Shown piece by piece: positions 18,927 to 27,757 of a stretch of DNA of 64,000 bases; position 1 is the first letter of the stretch, and each line of letters begins with the position of its first letter. A program made the translations under genes and the position numbers. The DNA comes from Sphingomonas arvum (GTDB taxonomy: Bacteria; Pseudomonadota; Alphaproteobacteria; Sphingomonadales; Sphingomonadaceae), in assembly GCF_026013565.1 (NCBI RefSeq), contig NZ_JAPDOB010000001.1, positions 1,204,178-1,268,177 of the forward strand, in the 5' to 3' direction. The notes below the pieces were generated by a model that had not been told where the DNA came from, did no database searches, and saw only the letters and a list, made by a program, of their open reading frames with translations.

Positions 18927-19880
18927 TTAGCAAGGGCAAGGTGCCTGTCTTGTCGGCGTGCACCGACGCTCCAAAAGGCCAGCAATCCATATCGAAGCCG
19001 CAGCCACTGCCGCGCCGCCGACCAAGTCCACAAAGTAGTGCCCGCCTACAAACATGGCAGAGAAGGCCATGCCGACGTTGAGAGCGATCATTGGCCACCG
19101 CAGGTAACGAACCGGCCACGCAGCCCACGCGAAGATGCATCCGGCCGCCACATGGTAACTGGGGAACGTAACCAGCCCGGCGAGCAGGTCGCTAGTAACC
19201 AGCCGCTGCCCACCTTTGATGGCAAGGATCGAGTGGGCATAGTTCGTGCCCCAGTTGGTGTACTCCTTAGCGGGCGTGATGCCAAAATGGACGTAGGCAC
19301 CGAGCGCCGGGACGAAGGGGTATATGGCGGCGGTGAGAGCGAGAGCGACTAGCCCTGCCAATACCAGCTGCCATGCTCGGTTGGGCTGCCGCAAGTAGAA
19401 CAGGGTCGCGAGGATCAGGACAGGCTGCCACTCGAAGCTGCGATAAAACCTCGACAGGAGCGAAGGGTGGCCGGGAGGCAAGGCTGCAAGAATCGCCGGC
19501 CAATTGAAGCCAAGCGCCTGGTCCGCACTTGCAAGCAGGGGATCGGCAAGCGGTGCGCTGATGGTGGTGAGGGCAAGAATGAGACCCATGCACCCGCCGC
19601 CGTTAAGCATCACCAGACCGATCGCTTCCAGTGTATCGCCAATCCTACCGTGACCGACCCGGCGAACAGCCCACGCGCTGAAGATCAACCATAGGGGAAT
19701 GAGCGGCAAGCCGACCGACATGGCCGGGTCTAAGTCCAGTCCCGCAAGCTGGAACGCCAGGATCGCAAGACCGACCTGGAGCAGTGATAAGACGTAGACC
19801 GGGACCGTGGCCGGGTTGAAGGCCGATTGCATCTCATCAGCCGGAACGCCGTGCCTCAGCCGGTACAGTATAGCCTGCAT
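18927..19880 (-). CDS. PAP2-superfamily integral membrane phosphatase/transferase
   Basis: 317 aa, with several hydrophobic segments throughout. The C-terminal half has TFPSYHVAAG and VGGHYFVDLVGG, matching the second and third conserved motifs of the PAP2/AUR1-type phosphatase fold, with the two catalytic histidines. Family members hydrolyse or transfer phospholipid head groups (phosphatidate phosphatase, undecaprenyl-PP phosphatase, inositol-phosphorylceramide synthase-like). Sphingomonads make glycosphingolipids, but a role there is only a guess. It is a monocistronic gene whose upstream side abuts the tRNA-Lys element. Confidence 0.82.
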   Translation of the reverse strand: MQAILYRLRHGVPADEMQSAFNPATVPVYVLSLLQVGLAILAFQLAGLDLDPAMSVGLPLIPLWLIFSAWAVRRVGHGRIGDTLEAIGLVMLNGGGCMGLILALTTISAPLADPLLASADQALGFNWPAILAALPPGHPSLLSRFYRSFEWQPVLILATLFYLRQPNRAWQLVLAGLVALALTAAIYPFVPALGAYVHFGITPAKEYTNWGTNYAHSILAIKGGQRLVTSDLLAGLVTFPSYHVAAGCIFAWAAWPVRYLRWPMIALNVGMAFSAMFVGGHYFVDLVGGAAVAAASIWIAGLLERRCTPTRQAPCPC

Positions 19881-20160
19881 GTGCGCCCCCTATGGATTAG
19901 AGGCGTAACACGAGAGCGGGTTAACGCAAAGTATGCTGCACAACTTCGTGGGCGACCCGCAGGATCTGATGCGTTCTTCCTTCGCGAGGACGGCTGGAAG
20001 AAGACAATCCAGCTCAAAGGATTATGAAGGTCCGGCTTCCTCCGTCTTGATCTGCGGCATGCTCGGCAGCAGCAGCCATGAGGTGTTACCCACACCGTAC
20101 CCGAACTTAATTCACGAAGAGCCCCAAATAGAGACCGAAGCTCTCATCCAAGGTCAAACT

Positions 20161-20212
20161 GAAAGGTGGTGGACGCACTAGGGCTCGAACCTAGGACCCG
20201 CTGATTAAGAGT
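20161..20212. repeat. attL: 52-bp copy of tRNA-Lys 3' end
   Basis: It is identical over 52 bases to 32423-32474 and diverges at the next base on each side. It contains the complement of the CCA end, acceptor strand, T-arm and the 3' half of the anticodon arm, up to GATTAAGAGT. It is the usual footprint of site-specific integration into a tRNA gene by a tyrosine recombinase. Confidence 0.9.
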
Positions 20213-20220
20213 TTGCCTAG

Positions 20221-20339
20221 ACTTACGTTAGTGCAGGTTGTTTTAGGTTCTCGTAAGTAAGAAGAGTCGCAGTTTTCCTTGCTAAACACTTCGGAGACGT
20301 AAGACGTAGATTATCGTAAGTTCGGCCCATCGACTTACG
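20221..20339. promoter_or_regulatory. Repeated CTTACG sites, candidate integrase/excisionase arm sites
   Basis: Five copies of CTTACG or its complement CGTAAG occur between attL and the integrase start: 20222-20227, 20252-20257, 20298-20303, 20315-20320 and 20334-20339. Two more lie at the right end (32345-32350, 32356-32361). Clustering at both ends of the element next to the att cores is what arm-type binding sites look like. The cluster also covers the likely integrase promoter, so autoregulation is possible. Confidence 0.5.
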
Positions 20340-20360
20340 GGCAACTTATGGAGGCGTCTC

Positions 20361-21683
20361 ATGCCGGTGCTTAAGCTTACCAAGACCAACATCGACCGGG
20401 TCGCCAAGCCGGGCGGCAAGAAGGACGTGCTCTACTGGGACCGTGATACCAAAGGCTTCGGCCTCCGCGTCACGCCGACCGGGCTATCCAAGTTCATCGC
20501 CCAAGGCCGCGTCCGGGGCACCAGCAAAGACGTGCGGGTTACCATTGGTTCCTACGGAGCTTGGACCGTGGACGAGGCCCGACGCCGCGCCGACGAGTAC
20601 CGCCACCAGTTCGAACAGGGCATTGATCCCAAGGACGTTGAGCGGGAGCGCAAGGCAGCAAGCATCACGCTTCAGCAGGTGCTCGACGATTACGTAGGCC
20701 GCCCCGGCAAGCTCAAGGACAGCACCGCCAAGGAGATGCGCCGGCACGTTGCCAAGGCGTACCCCGATTGGGCGGCTAAGCCGGTGGCCACCATCACCAG
20801 AGAGATGGTCAAGAGCCGGCACCAGCAGATCGCTACTGAAGGTCTGAACGGTAAACCGGCGCCAGCCAGCGCCAACGCCTGCATGGTGACTCTGCGTATC
20901 CTCGTGAACTTCGCCATGGACGAACACCGCCGTCCCAATGGATCGCCGATCATCAGTCACAACCCCGTGGGCGCTCTGAAGCGTCACTGGTCAAAGCTGG
21001 GAAGTCGCACCGAGCGCTACATCGACAAGGCGAAGGTGGGCGCGGTTTGGAACGCGCTACAGGCCGCCCGCGAATGCCCGAAGAACCGCGACGCACTGGC
21101 CGGAACCGATCTCACGATCTTTGCTCTTTTGACGGGGTGCCGCCGAGATGAGGGGGCAGCGCTGACCTGGGACCGGGTCATTCTGTCGGACGATCCTGCC
21201 GAGTGCCGCTGGCACCTGACTAATCGAAAGGTGGGCCAGGACATTTATTTGCCGCTGGCCAGCCAAGCGGTGTCACTGCTTCGCCAGCGCTTGGCTGCCG
21301 CAGACGCCCTTGCGGCCGCCCCTGAAGAGGAGCGCGATCCGTTCGTCTTCCCGAGCTGGTCTCGAGCAGGCCGGATCATGGATGCCCGGAGTGCGATGGC
21401 CACGGTTAGCGAGATCGTGGGCAAGCACCTCAGCCTCCACGACCTCCGACGTACCTTCACGAACATCGCGATGCGGGAATGCCGAATTGAGAAGTTCCGC
21501 ACGGACCTTCTAACGGGTCACAAGCCAGCGCAGGCTGACACCACATCGCGAAATTACTTGGACCTTACCAACCTAAGCTGGCTTCACCCTGAGATTCAGG
21601 AAGTAGGCAGCTGGATCGAGCAGCAGGGCAGGGTGGCCGCCGCCCAGGCGTCCGGAGCTAACGTCGTGGCACTCCGAGCGTAG
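20361..21683 (+). CDS. Tyrosine site-specific integrase (DUF4102-type, P4-like)
   Basis: 440 aa. The N-terminal DUF4102-like arm-binding domain (GKKDVLYWDRDTKGFGLRV) is followed by a SAM-like core-binding domain (about 100-200) and the catalytic domain. Catalytic residues: R261 (LTGCRRDEG), a Lys in the beta-hairpin NRKVGQD, H360-x-x-R363 (HDLRRTF), the LTGHK box and nucleophile Y399 (SRNYLDL). All are intact, so the enzyme should be active. The ATG follows a GGAGG. It sits 149 bases inside attL and presumably recombines the 52-bp tRNA-Lys repeats. Confidence 0.93.
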   Translation: MPVLKLTKTNIDRVAKPGGKKDVLYWDRDTKGFGLRVTPTGLSKFIAQGRVRGTSKDVRVTIGSYGAWTVDEARRRADEYRHQFEQGIDPKDVERERKAASITLQQVLDDYVGRPGKLKDSTAKEMRRHVAKAYPDWAAKPVATITREMVKSRHQQIATEGLNGKPAPASANACMVTLRILVNFAMDEHRRPNGSPIISHNPVGALKRHWSKLGSRTERYIDKAKVGAVWNALQAARECPKNRDALAGTDLTIFALLTGCRRDEGAALTWDRVILSDDPAECRWHLTNRKVGQDIYLPLASQAVSLLRQRLAAADALAAAPEEERDPFVFPSWSRAGRIMDARSAMATVSEIVGKHLSLHDLRRTFTNIAMRECRIEKFRTDLLTGHKPAQADTTSRNYLDLTNLSWLHPEIQEVGSWIEQQGRVAAAQASGANVVALRA

Positions 21684-22017
21684 CTCAGTGGGCCGGAAAA
21701 GGGGCGTCCAGCGCCGATAGGCTTTCCAAGCTACGCAGGTAGCGGCACGTGGCTGGTGAGCGTGGACACCCCCTTGAAATTGGCAGAAAATAGCGCTTGC
21801 GCTTACGCACCTTTGCTAACTAAAACCTACCCCTGACACCCGATCACGGTGTTCGTTGCCACACTGGGGCGCGCCCGCGAGGAAAATTCCAGAGACCTAG
21901 CCGGTGAGGAGCAGGGGGGAAGTGCCCCGAGGCCCCGGACACTGCTAGCCGACTATGACGGTCTGCTGGTGCTGGTGGCCACAGCGCAATCCTAACAGCT
22001 TGCCCTGGGAGCTCCCC
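21684..22017. other. Gene-free gap between integrase and AlpA-like gene
   Basis: About 330 bases with no convincing coding frame. A TTGAAA at about 21774 sits in an AT-richer patch (TTGGCAGAAAATAG) that could belong to a promoter for the downstream genes, but no clear -10 was identified. GGGAG lies just before the ATG at 22018. No convincing repeats were seen. Confidence 0.3.
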
Positions 22018-22296
22018 ATGCACCAACCGATACAGCAGCTGCGTCTGCTCGACAGCGTTCACGTCGCCGCGATGCTCGGCATCACGCCCGGCACTCTCAA
22101 GTTCTGGCGCCATAAAAATCGTGGACCAAAATTCGTGAAACTGGGGGACTCTCCTCAGGCTGGTGTTGCCTACGACGAGGCCGATGTTCGGGCGTTCATC
22201 GAGAGCCGTAAGTTCGCCAGCACCAGTGCGTACAGCCCCGCCGGGCTGGCGAACGTCAGACCAACTATCAGCCGGACACCCGAGCTAACTCGCTGA
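22018..22296 (+). CDS. Small helix-turn-helix protein (AlpA/MerR-like, possible excisionase)
   Basis: 92 aa from the ATG at 22018, preceded by GGGAG. The core (LLDSVHVAAMLGITPGTLKFWR, then RGPKFVKLG and VAYDEADVRAFIESRK) has the winged-helix layout of AlpA/Xis-type DNA-binding proteins (HTH_17): helix-turn-helix, a short wing, then a recognition-extension helix. Such proteins next to tyrosine integrases commonly direct excision or activate element genes. It lies upstream of, and in the same direction as, the primase-ATPase gene. Confidence 0.75.
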   Translation: MHQPIQQLRLLDSVHVAAMLGITPGTLKFWRHKNRGPKFVKLGDSPQAGVAYDEADVRAFIESRKFASTSAYSPAGLANVRPTISRTPELTR

Positions 22297-22423
22297 TCTG
22301 ACTCGCCTATCCGCGAGCGGCGGCGAACCCGGAAGAATGTCGTCAGTCGCGCAAAGAGAAAGCGGCGAGACGCGCGAACGTCCCGCCGCTCGGAACCCCA
22401 AAGCCATCACACTCGGAGCATCC

Positions 22424-24475
22424 ATGACAATGGACCCTATACCAGCAGCCAGCGGGGCCGGACAGCCCGATCGTGGCCCCAACCTACTCGACGAACTCAA
22501 GGCTCAGCTGGTCTGGCTGCTATGGAGGTCCGAGCCCAACCCCGACCCGACGAAGAAGCCGATTAAGGTGCCTTACTACGTAGGAGGTGGACGACGAAAT
22601 GGGCAGCTGGACGGTCCTGAAGACCGCTCCAGGCTCGTAACCCACGCAGTCGCCGAAGCTAAGTTCGAGGAGCTGGCAGGGGCTTACACCGGGCTTGCGA
22701 TAGCCTTGGGTCCCGATGGAAGAGGGGGATGCTGGCAAGGGATCGACCTTGACGACATCGAAGCCAAGGGTCTGTCAGATCTTGCTACACAATGGGTCCG
22801 CGGCGACAGCGCCGGGTGGGGGTACATTGAGATCACGCCCAGTGGTGAGGGCGCTCACGTGCTCGGATACGGGCAGGAGTTTCGCACCCTGGGTTCCAAT
22901 GCCAGCGGCATTGAGGCCTACTCTGGCGAGCGCTTCTTCACCTTCACTGGAGTGAGTGCCAAGCACGATAGTCCTCACCGACCCATCGACCTAGCCCCAT
23001 ATGTCGAGAAGGTGCTTGCGCCTCGTCACAGCTGCGGTCGATCAAAGGCCCAGTCGGAAAGCGCTACCACTTCCGTTGACCCGAAGACCGTCACGGAACT
23101 GCGCTCCGCTCTTGCTCACATGCGATCGGATGACCGCGACATGTGGATGCGGATGGGCATGGCGCTCAAGGATCTTGGGGAGATTGGGCGAGGCCTTTGG
23201 TTCGAGTGGTCGCAGACCTCGGAAAGCTACGAGCCGCGTCAGGCCAGCCGGGATTGGGACAGCTTCGAACCTCGCGACACCGGCTACAAAGCCGTGTTCG
23301 CCGAGGCTCAACGCCAAGGCTGGGTCAACCCGGCTAGCAAGGAAGCGGCACTAGTACCGAGCGCTGCCGCCCCAGACAACGGCCGTCGAGAGCTAGTCTG
23401 CCGGCCTTTGGGGGGTGTCCAGCCTCGGGCAATCGACTGGCTTTGGACGGGCTGGATACCCCAAGGCTACATCACGATCCTTGCGGGTGAGAGCGGCGCG
23501 GGTAAGTCCACCGTGCTCGCCGACATAGCGGCACGCGTAACCACCGGACGCCCATGGCCCGGAGAGCGGCTTGACGCCCTGCGAGTCCCTGGCCGGGTTC
23601 TGTGGCTTGGCAGTGAGGACAGCGTTGAAGAGATGACCGTCCCGCGCCTGATGGCCTGCGGAGCGGCGTTAGACAACGTGACCGCGATCGACGGCGTAGC
23701 CTTGGCCGGTAAGCGAACAACCTTCTCCATGCAGGACGACTTAGAAGAGGTGTCGCGGCTGCTCGGGGCCGCCAAGGTGGAGCAACGGCCCTTCGCCATG
23801 CTCGTGATCGACCCCGTGACCAGCTACCTGCCCGGCCAGAAGCTGCGCAAGGTCGACCTCAACGATTCCGGCCAGATGCGCACCATTCTTGAGCCTTGGC
23901 TTGCCCTAGCTCAGCAGCACAACATCGCCATCGTATGCGTGACGCACTTCGCCAAGGATACGTCGCGGCAGATGATGCACCGTGTGCTTGGATCTGGTGC
24001 CTTTGTGGCAACGTGTCGCAGCCTGTGTGTCGTAATCGAGCGACAAGCGACGGAGGACTTCGAGCCTGAGCCTAACGAGAAGCTGATGCTGCAAGTGAAG
24101 ACCAACTTGCCCGAAGACCCTGGTGGTAGCTGGCGTTTGGTCACCGAGAAGGTCGAGGTTTCCACCGACCCGCGCAACAGCAAGCCGATTGCGGCCACTC
24201 GCCCGAGCTGGCTGGAGCTCGACGCCACGTTGTCGGCTAGGACGGTTGTCGGGCCGAAGCGGGGGCCGAAGAGCCAGAAGGCTGAGGGGTTTGGCATTTG
24301 GGTCCGGGCTCAGTTCGCGCAGAACCCGCCGGAATGGCTCCCTGTCTCGGTGGTGCTTGCCGCTGCCAAGAAGGTCGGCGTCAGTGACAGCTGGTGGAAC
24401 AAGAACTCATCCGACTTCCTCGACCGCGACAACCAAGGGGGAACGTGGATGTGTAGGCCCAAGAGCCTCCATTGA
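22424..24475 (+). CDS. Primase/RepA-like ATPase replication protein
   Basis: 683 aa from the ATG at 22424 (GGAG at the right distance); an ATG at 22337 would add 29 residues of low-complexity character. The N-terminal part (VWLLWRSEPNPD, KPIKVPYY, then GIDLDDI at ~106-112) resembles archaeo-eukaryotic-type primase domains, where the DxD holds metal. Residues ~225-290 (RDMWMRMGMALKDLG...WDSFEP) look like PriCT-2. A RecA/RepA-type (AAA_25) ATPase follows: Walker A GESGAGKS at 355-362, and MLVIDPVTSYLPG. The C-terminus may be winged helix. It probably replicates the element after excision, acting on the repeats just downstream. Confidence 0.78.
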   Translation: MTMDPIPAASGAGQPDRGPNLLDELKAQLVWLLWRSEPNPDPTKKPIKVPYYVGGGRRNGQLDGPEDRSRLVTHAVAEAKFEELAGAYTGLAIALGPDGRGGCWQGIDLDDIEAKGLSDLATQWVRGDSAGWGYIEITPSGEGAHVLGYGQEFRTLGSNASGIEAYSGERFFTFTGVSAKHDSPHRPIDLAPYVEKVLAPRHSCGRSKAQSESATTSVDPKTVTELRSALAHMRSDDRDMWMRMGMALKDLGEIGRGLWFEWSQTSESYEPRQASRDWDSFEPRDTGYKAVFAEAQRQGWVNPASKEAALVPSAAAPDNGRRELVCRPLGGVQPRAIDWLWTGWIPQGYITILAGESGAGKSTVLADIAARVTTGRPWPGERLDALRVPGRVLWLGSEDSVEEMTVPRLMACGAALDNVTAIDGVALAGKRTTFSMQDDLEEVSRLLGAAKVEQRPFAMLVIDPVTSYLPGQKLRKVDLNDSGQMRTILEPWLALAQQHNIAIVCVTHFAKDTSRQMMHRVLGSGAFVATCRSLCVVIERQATEDFEPEPNEKLMLQVKTNLPEDPGGSWRLVTEKVEVSTDPRNSKPIAATRPSWLELDATLSARTVVGPKRGPKSQKAEGFGIWVRAQFAQNPPEWLPVSVVLAAAKKVGVSDSWWNKNSSDFLDRDNQGGTWMCRPKSLH

Positions 24476-24480
24476 GGGGA

Positions 24481-24571
24481 GGTAAGGTGGGTTAACTGGG
24501 TAAGGTGGGTGGAATGTGGAAACTGGGTCATGTGAGTAAAAGCAAGCAGTTAGGCACCACCTTACCCAGTT
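24481..24571. repeat. Iteron-like direct and inverted repeats downstream of primase gene
   Basis: GGTAAGGTGGGT occurs twice in direct orientation (24481-24492 and 24499-24510), 18 bases apart start to start. An inverted relative lies at 24556-24567. The unit AACTGGGTAAGGTGG (24494-24508) is perfectly inverted at 24557-24571. A further partial copy (TGGAAACTGGGT) starts near 24517. The cluster begins within 10 bases of the primase stop. Such repeats could be an origin for the element or a hairpin terminator; no U-run follows, which favours the first. The rest of 24476-24902 is AT-richer and has no gene. Confidence 0.5.
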
Positions 24572-24902
24572 TCCCACCTAGCCCACCCCACCCAGCTTGG
24601 CGGGGTCCTAGGCCAAAGTTCAGCCCGGTGGCACACGCCCATGGCATCCCGCCGATACCTAATCAGGTGTATACCCTAATCATATCCTTGAAATACAACA
24701 GGAATATGCGCCAGAGGCCAGATGCAAACTGCTGTCGTAAGCGTGAGTGCTCCAAAGCGAATACTTTAATACATTAATGCCAACTTTGCCTAGGAACGGG
24801 TGCACGCGTCACTGGGGCCTACCCGTAGAGTCATGGCATCGCGTAGGTGTTTACGTGCAGATACGTCGCGTTATGCTGCATCAGCCGTTCTGGAGGTTTA
24901 GC

Positions 24903-27356
24903 TTGAATTTCGAAGAAGCCGCGCGACGAATACATCTCGGACGCTCAATCGCTTTCTTTGGAGCGGGCTTCTCTCGCGATGCCAAGAACCACCAGGGCAG
25001 GAGCCTGGCGGACGCGGCGGACCTCGCCTTGGAGCTTTCTCAGGCAGCAGGAGAAGAGGAGGAGCTACCACTACGGTTGGCTGCTCAGATATACGAGAGT
25101 AGGAAGTGTGAACCCGGCATTCGGAACTTGATCCGGGAGTTCTACCGCGCTGCTGAAGTTAGCACTGGTCAGCTACACATCGCCAGCCTGCCTTGGGCGC
25201 AAATCTATACCACTAACTATGATGATGTGATTGAGGAGTGCCGCCGACGAGAAGGCACCTCCGTAAACAGTGTGACCGTCTTGGATCGCCCGCGCGATCT
25301 CGCTGGGTATACGAACATCGCTCATCTGCACGGGTATGTAGAGCGAATCTCTGATGCTGACTGGGAGTCTGCATTCGCTCTAACCGACCGCCAGTACGCA
25401 GCTGACATACTCACTCATTCGGGATGGCCAGAACGCTTTCGAAGCGATGCCGCGTATGCAGACGCGATCTTCTTCTTCGGCTACTCTCTCTCAGATCTAG
25501 ACATCGCCCGGTTACTGTACCGAGACCCTTCGCTTCGGGCCAAAACGTTTTTCGTGATCGGCGAGAGCGCCGGCCGGGCCACTGAGCTTACAGTCGAGCC
25601 CTACGGAACTGTAGTCCCTAGGAACATAGAAGACGTCGCAACCATCTTTCCAGTGGCAGACGCGGCCGAAGCTGCTAGGCCGACGCCGTTCTTGGCTAGC
25701 TTGGTAGAGCAGGAACTCGCCGTCGCTGAATCCGCACCGACCCGCGAGCAGGTGACCGACTTTCTGGTGAAGGGGCAAGTCGAGTCGAAGCTGATCATCA
25801 GAGACCTAGTGAATGGCAGTCACGATTACTACGTCGCTCGAGAGGCCATTTCCGAGGCTACTCGACTACTCGACGCTGGTCCGATGCGAGTGCTGTTTCA
25901 CTCACGCCTTGGCGAGGGTAAGACCACTGCGCTGATCGAGTTCGAGCACTATTGTCTGGCGGAAGGACGCCGGGTCCTAGTGTTCAATGGAGACCCCGAC
26001 GGCCTTCCACACGATGTAAACTACCTTGCGAGTCTTGGATCTGCCGATCAGCAAAAGATCGTTGTGATTTTTGAACACTGCTTCTCATTTTCTCGACAGA
26101 TAAAGCATCTCCTTGAGCGATTTCCACTCCTGTCGGTCATTTTGACAACGCGCAGTGGAGCGCTACAAACTCGGATCGGCGACCTGAACGAAGCCTTCGG
26201 AGACGACTTTCGGATCTTCGACATTGATGGAATTGGTGACCAAGAGGCTCCGGAATTTGATGATATTCTATACGCTAATGGTCTGTGGGGTCCTCGTCAG
26301 GGCGATCGGACTGAGGAGCGGCTCAGGTACATCGAGCGAGAATGCAAATCAAATCTAGCTACTCTTTTAGTGCACGTATGCCGATCTTCGGATCTCTTCG
26401 AGCGCATCAAGAGGGAATTCGTAGGGCTGGACAAGCAGCCGCCTGACATCAAACGGTCTGTCCTCGCAGCACTGAGCGCCGCGCACAGTGGTGTTAAACT
26501 CAACGTCGCTCAGTTGTGCGAAGTCGTTCAATCAGACCTATTTAAGTACGGCGCCAACCAAGCCAACGAGATCGTTCGCGAGTTTGTCGACTTTGCTCAC
26601 CAGCAGGTATCAGTCCGATCACCGGCGTTTGCGCAAGCAGTTCTTCAAGACGTAGTTCCTGACCACGTGATTTTAGAGCACGTGCCAGGGCTCTTGGTGC
26701 GCTTGGATAGATTGAGAGAGAACTCGGCCGCGTACGATGATCTCTTCAAAGGCCTGATGAGATTTGGGTTCATCGAGAACATCATCACCAACCCTGACAA
26801 GGAACGAAAGCTAGTCGCTTATTTCGAAGCCATTCGGGCTAGCGGTGTTGGACTAAATAACCCTCAGTTTTGGCTTCAGTATGCGATTGCCTGCATGTCG
26901 TTCGAGGATTACCGAAACGCGGCCGATCATTTTGCCACCGCTTTCGGTCTCGCGAGCCGACGCGGAGGTTACGACCCCTACCAGATCGAAAACCATTACG
27001 CGAAATTTTTGCTGAGATCGCGACTTAATTCGAATTACTGGGACGACTATTTCGACGCCTTCGCAAAAGCCAACGACATACTTCAGCGACAGGTTCGTAA
27101 TTTTCAAGAGGGGTTCTACCCATACCGGGTGGCCTCAAATTATCTAGACTATGTGGAGGCGCACCACAGTAAGTTCAGTGCCGATCAGTTGGAGCGCGTT
27201 GCAGATTGGTGCGCGCAAATTCTAGCGGTCTCTGAATCCGCACCACCTGCAGTTCGTAGATCAATCTACTGGTCTAGAGCACGAAAAACCTTGCAGGCGG
27301 CGCGGGATATCATCTCTGAGGTTCAACCGAGAGCCCGACGAATTCCTGCCGCTTAG
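24903..27356 (+). CDS. SIR2-family NADase fused to STAND-like P-loop region (Avs5/DSR-like defence protein)
   Basis: 817 aa from a TTG at 24903, chosen because GGAGG at 24892-24896 is spaced 6 bases from it and the SIR2 domain begins at once. SIR2 motifs: FFGAGFS (18-24), TTNYD (103-107), catalytic H143 in HLHG, then FFGYSLSDLDIA. A second P-loop, RLGEGKTT, lies at about 335-342, with KIVVIFEHC as an unusual Walker-B-like strand and a long helical C-terminal part. SIR2 defence proteins destroy NAD+ when a C-terminal sensor detects phage, causing abortive infection. The SIR2-STAND layout recalls Avs5 and the length is compatible, but DSR-type proteins are an alternative. Its base composition is clearly lower than the core. 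Confidence 0.8.
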   Translation: MNFEEAARRIHLGRSIAFFGAGFSRDAKNHQGRSLADAADLALELSQAAGEEEELPLRLAAQIYESRKCEPGIRNLIREFYRAAEVSTGQLHIASLPWAQIYTTNYDDVIEECRRREGTSVNSVTVLDRPRDLAGYTNIAHLHGYVERISDADWESAFALTDRQYAADILTHSGWPERFRSDAAYADAIFFFGYSLSDLDIARLLYRDPSLRAKTFFVIGESAGRATELTVEPYGTVVPRNIEDVATIFPVADAAEAARPTPFLASLVEQELAVAESAPTREQVTDFLVKGQVESKLIIRDLVNGSHDYYVAREAISEATRLLDAGPMRVLFHSRLGEGKTTALIEFEHYCLAEGRRVLVFNGDPDGLPHDVNYLASLGSADQQKIVVIFEHCFSFSRQIKHLLERFPLLSVILTTRSGALQTRIGDLNEAFGDDFRIFDIDGIGDQEAPEFDDILYANGLWGPRQGDRTEERLRYIERECKSNLATLLVHVCRSSDLFERIKREFVGLDKQPPDIKRSVLAALSAAHSGVKLNVAQLCEVVQSDLFKYGANQANEIVREFVDFAHQQVSVRSPAFAQAVLQDVVPDHVILEHVPGLLVRLDRLRENSAAYDDLFKGLMRFGFIENIITNPDKERKLVAYFEAIRASGVGLNNPQFWLQYAIACMSFEDYRNAADHFATAFGLASRRGGYDPYQIENHYAKFLLRSRLNSNYWDDYFDAFAKANDILQRQVRNFQEGFYPYRVASNYLDYVEAHHSKFSADQLERVADWCAQILAVSESAPPAVRRSIYWSRARKTLQAARDIISEVQPRARRIPAA

Positions 27357-27712
27357 GGCGCCCTAGATGCTTCTGGAAAGGCTCATGGGATCAGCCGTGG
27401 GCAGAAACTTGGCAGCGATTTGCCTGCCGAACCTGCACCCAGACGATTGAGGCCAGCCGGAAGACCTCGCAGGATGTCGAGGGCAGCCGTCCAGAACGGG
27501 CCGAGCATTGGCGAATTGCCGCGCGGGCTCTGACCACTTGTTCGCCAAAGCTATGCTTGCGCGCGCCCGACGGTGGGAGGCTGGCGCGGGTGCCCGAATC
27601 ACCAATAGAGCGTGAGTTCGGCAGCTTTGAAGCTTGGGCCGACAGAATGGTCGCCGAGGAAATTTTCGACCCAGAGATTCGGTCAGTCATCGCCGCTGTT
27701 TGGAGGTGGTAA
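27320..27712 (+). pseudogene. Decayed or start-less coding frame after SIR2 gene
   Basis: One plus-strand frame stays open from 27320 to a TAA at 27710-27712 and reads like a real protein. It has FACRTCTQTIEASRK (paired cysteines), then RAEHWRIAARALTTCSPKL and EREFGSFEAWADRMVAEEIF, ending VWRW. It lacks an ATG, GTG or TTG before codon ~90, so it seems a 5'-truncated remnant or a gene with a non-standard start. Its GC content is higher than that of the SIR2 gene. The ~400-base gap holds no other gene I can support. Confidence 0.3.
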
Positions 27713-27757
27713 CGACGAGCGTTTCAGCTACGAAGACGTACCAGATTGGAGACGCAA

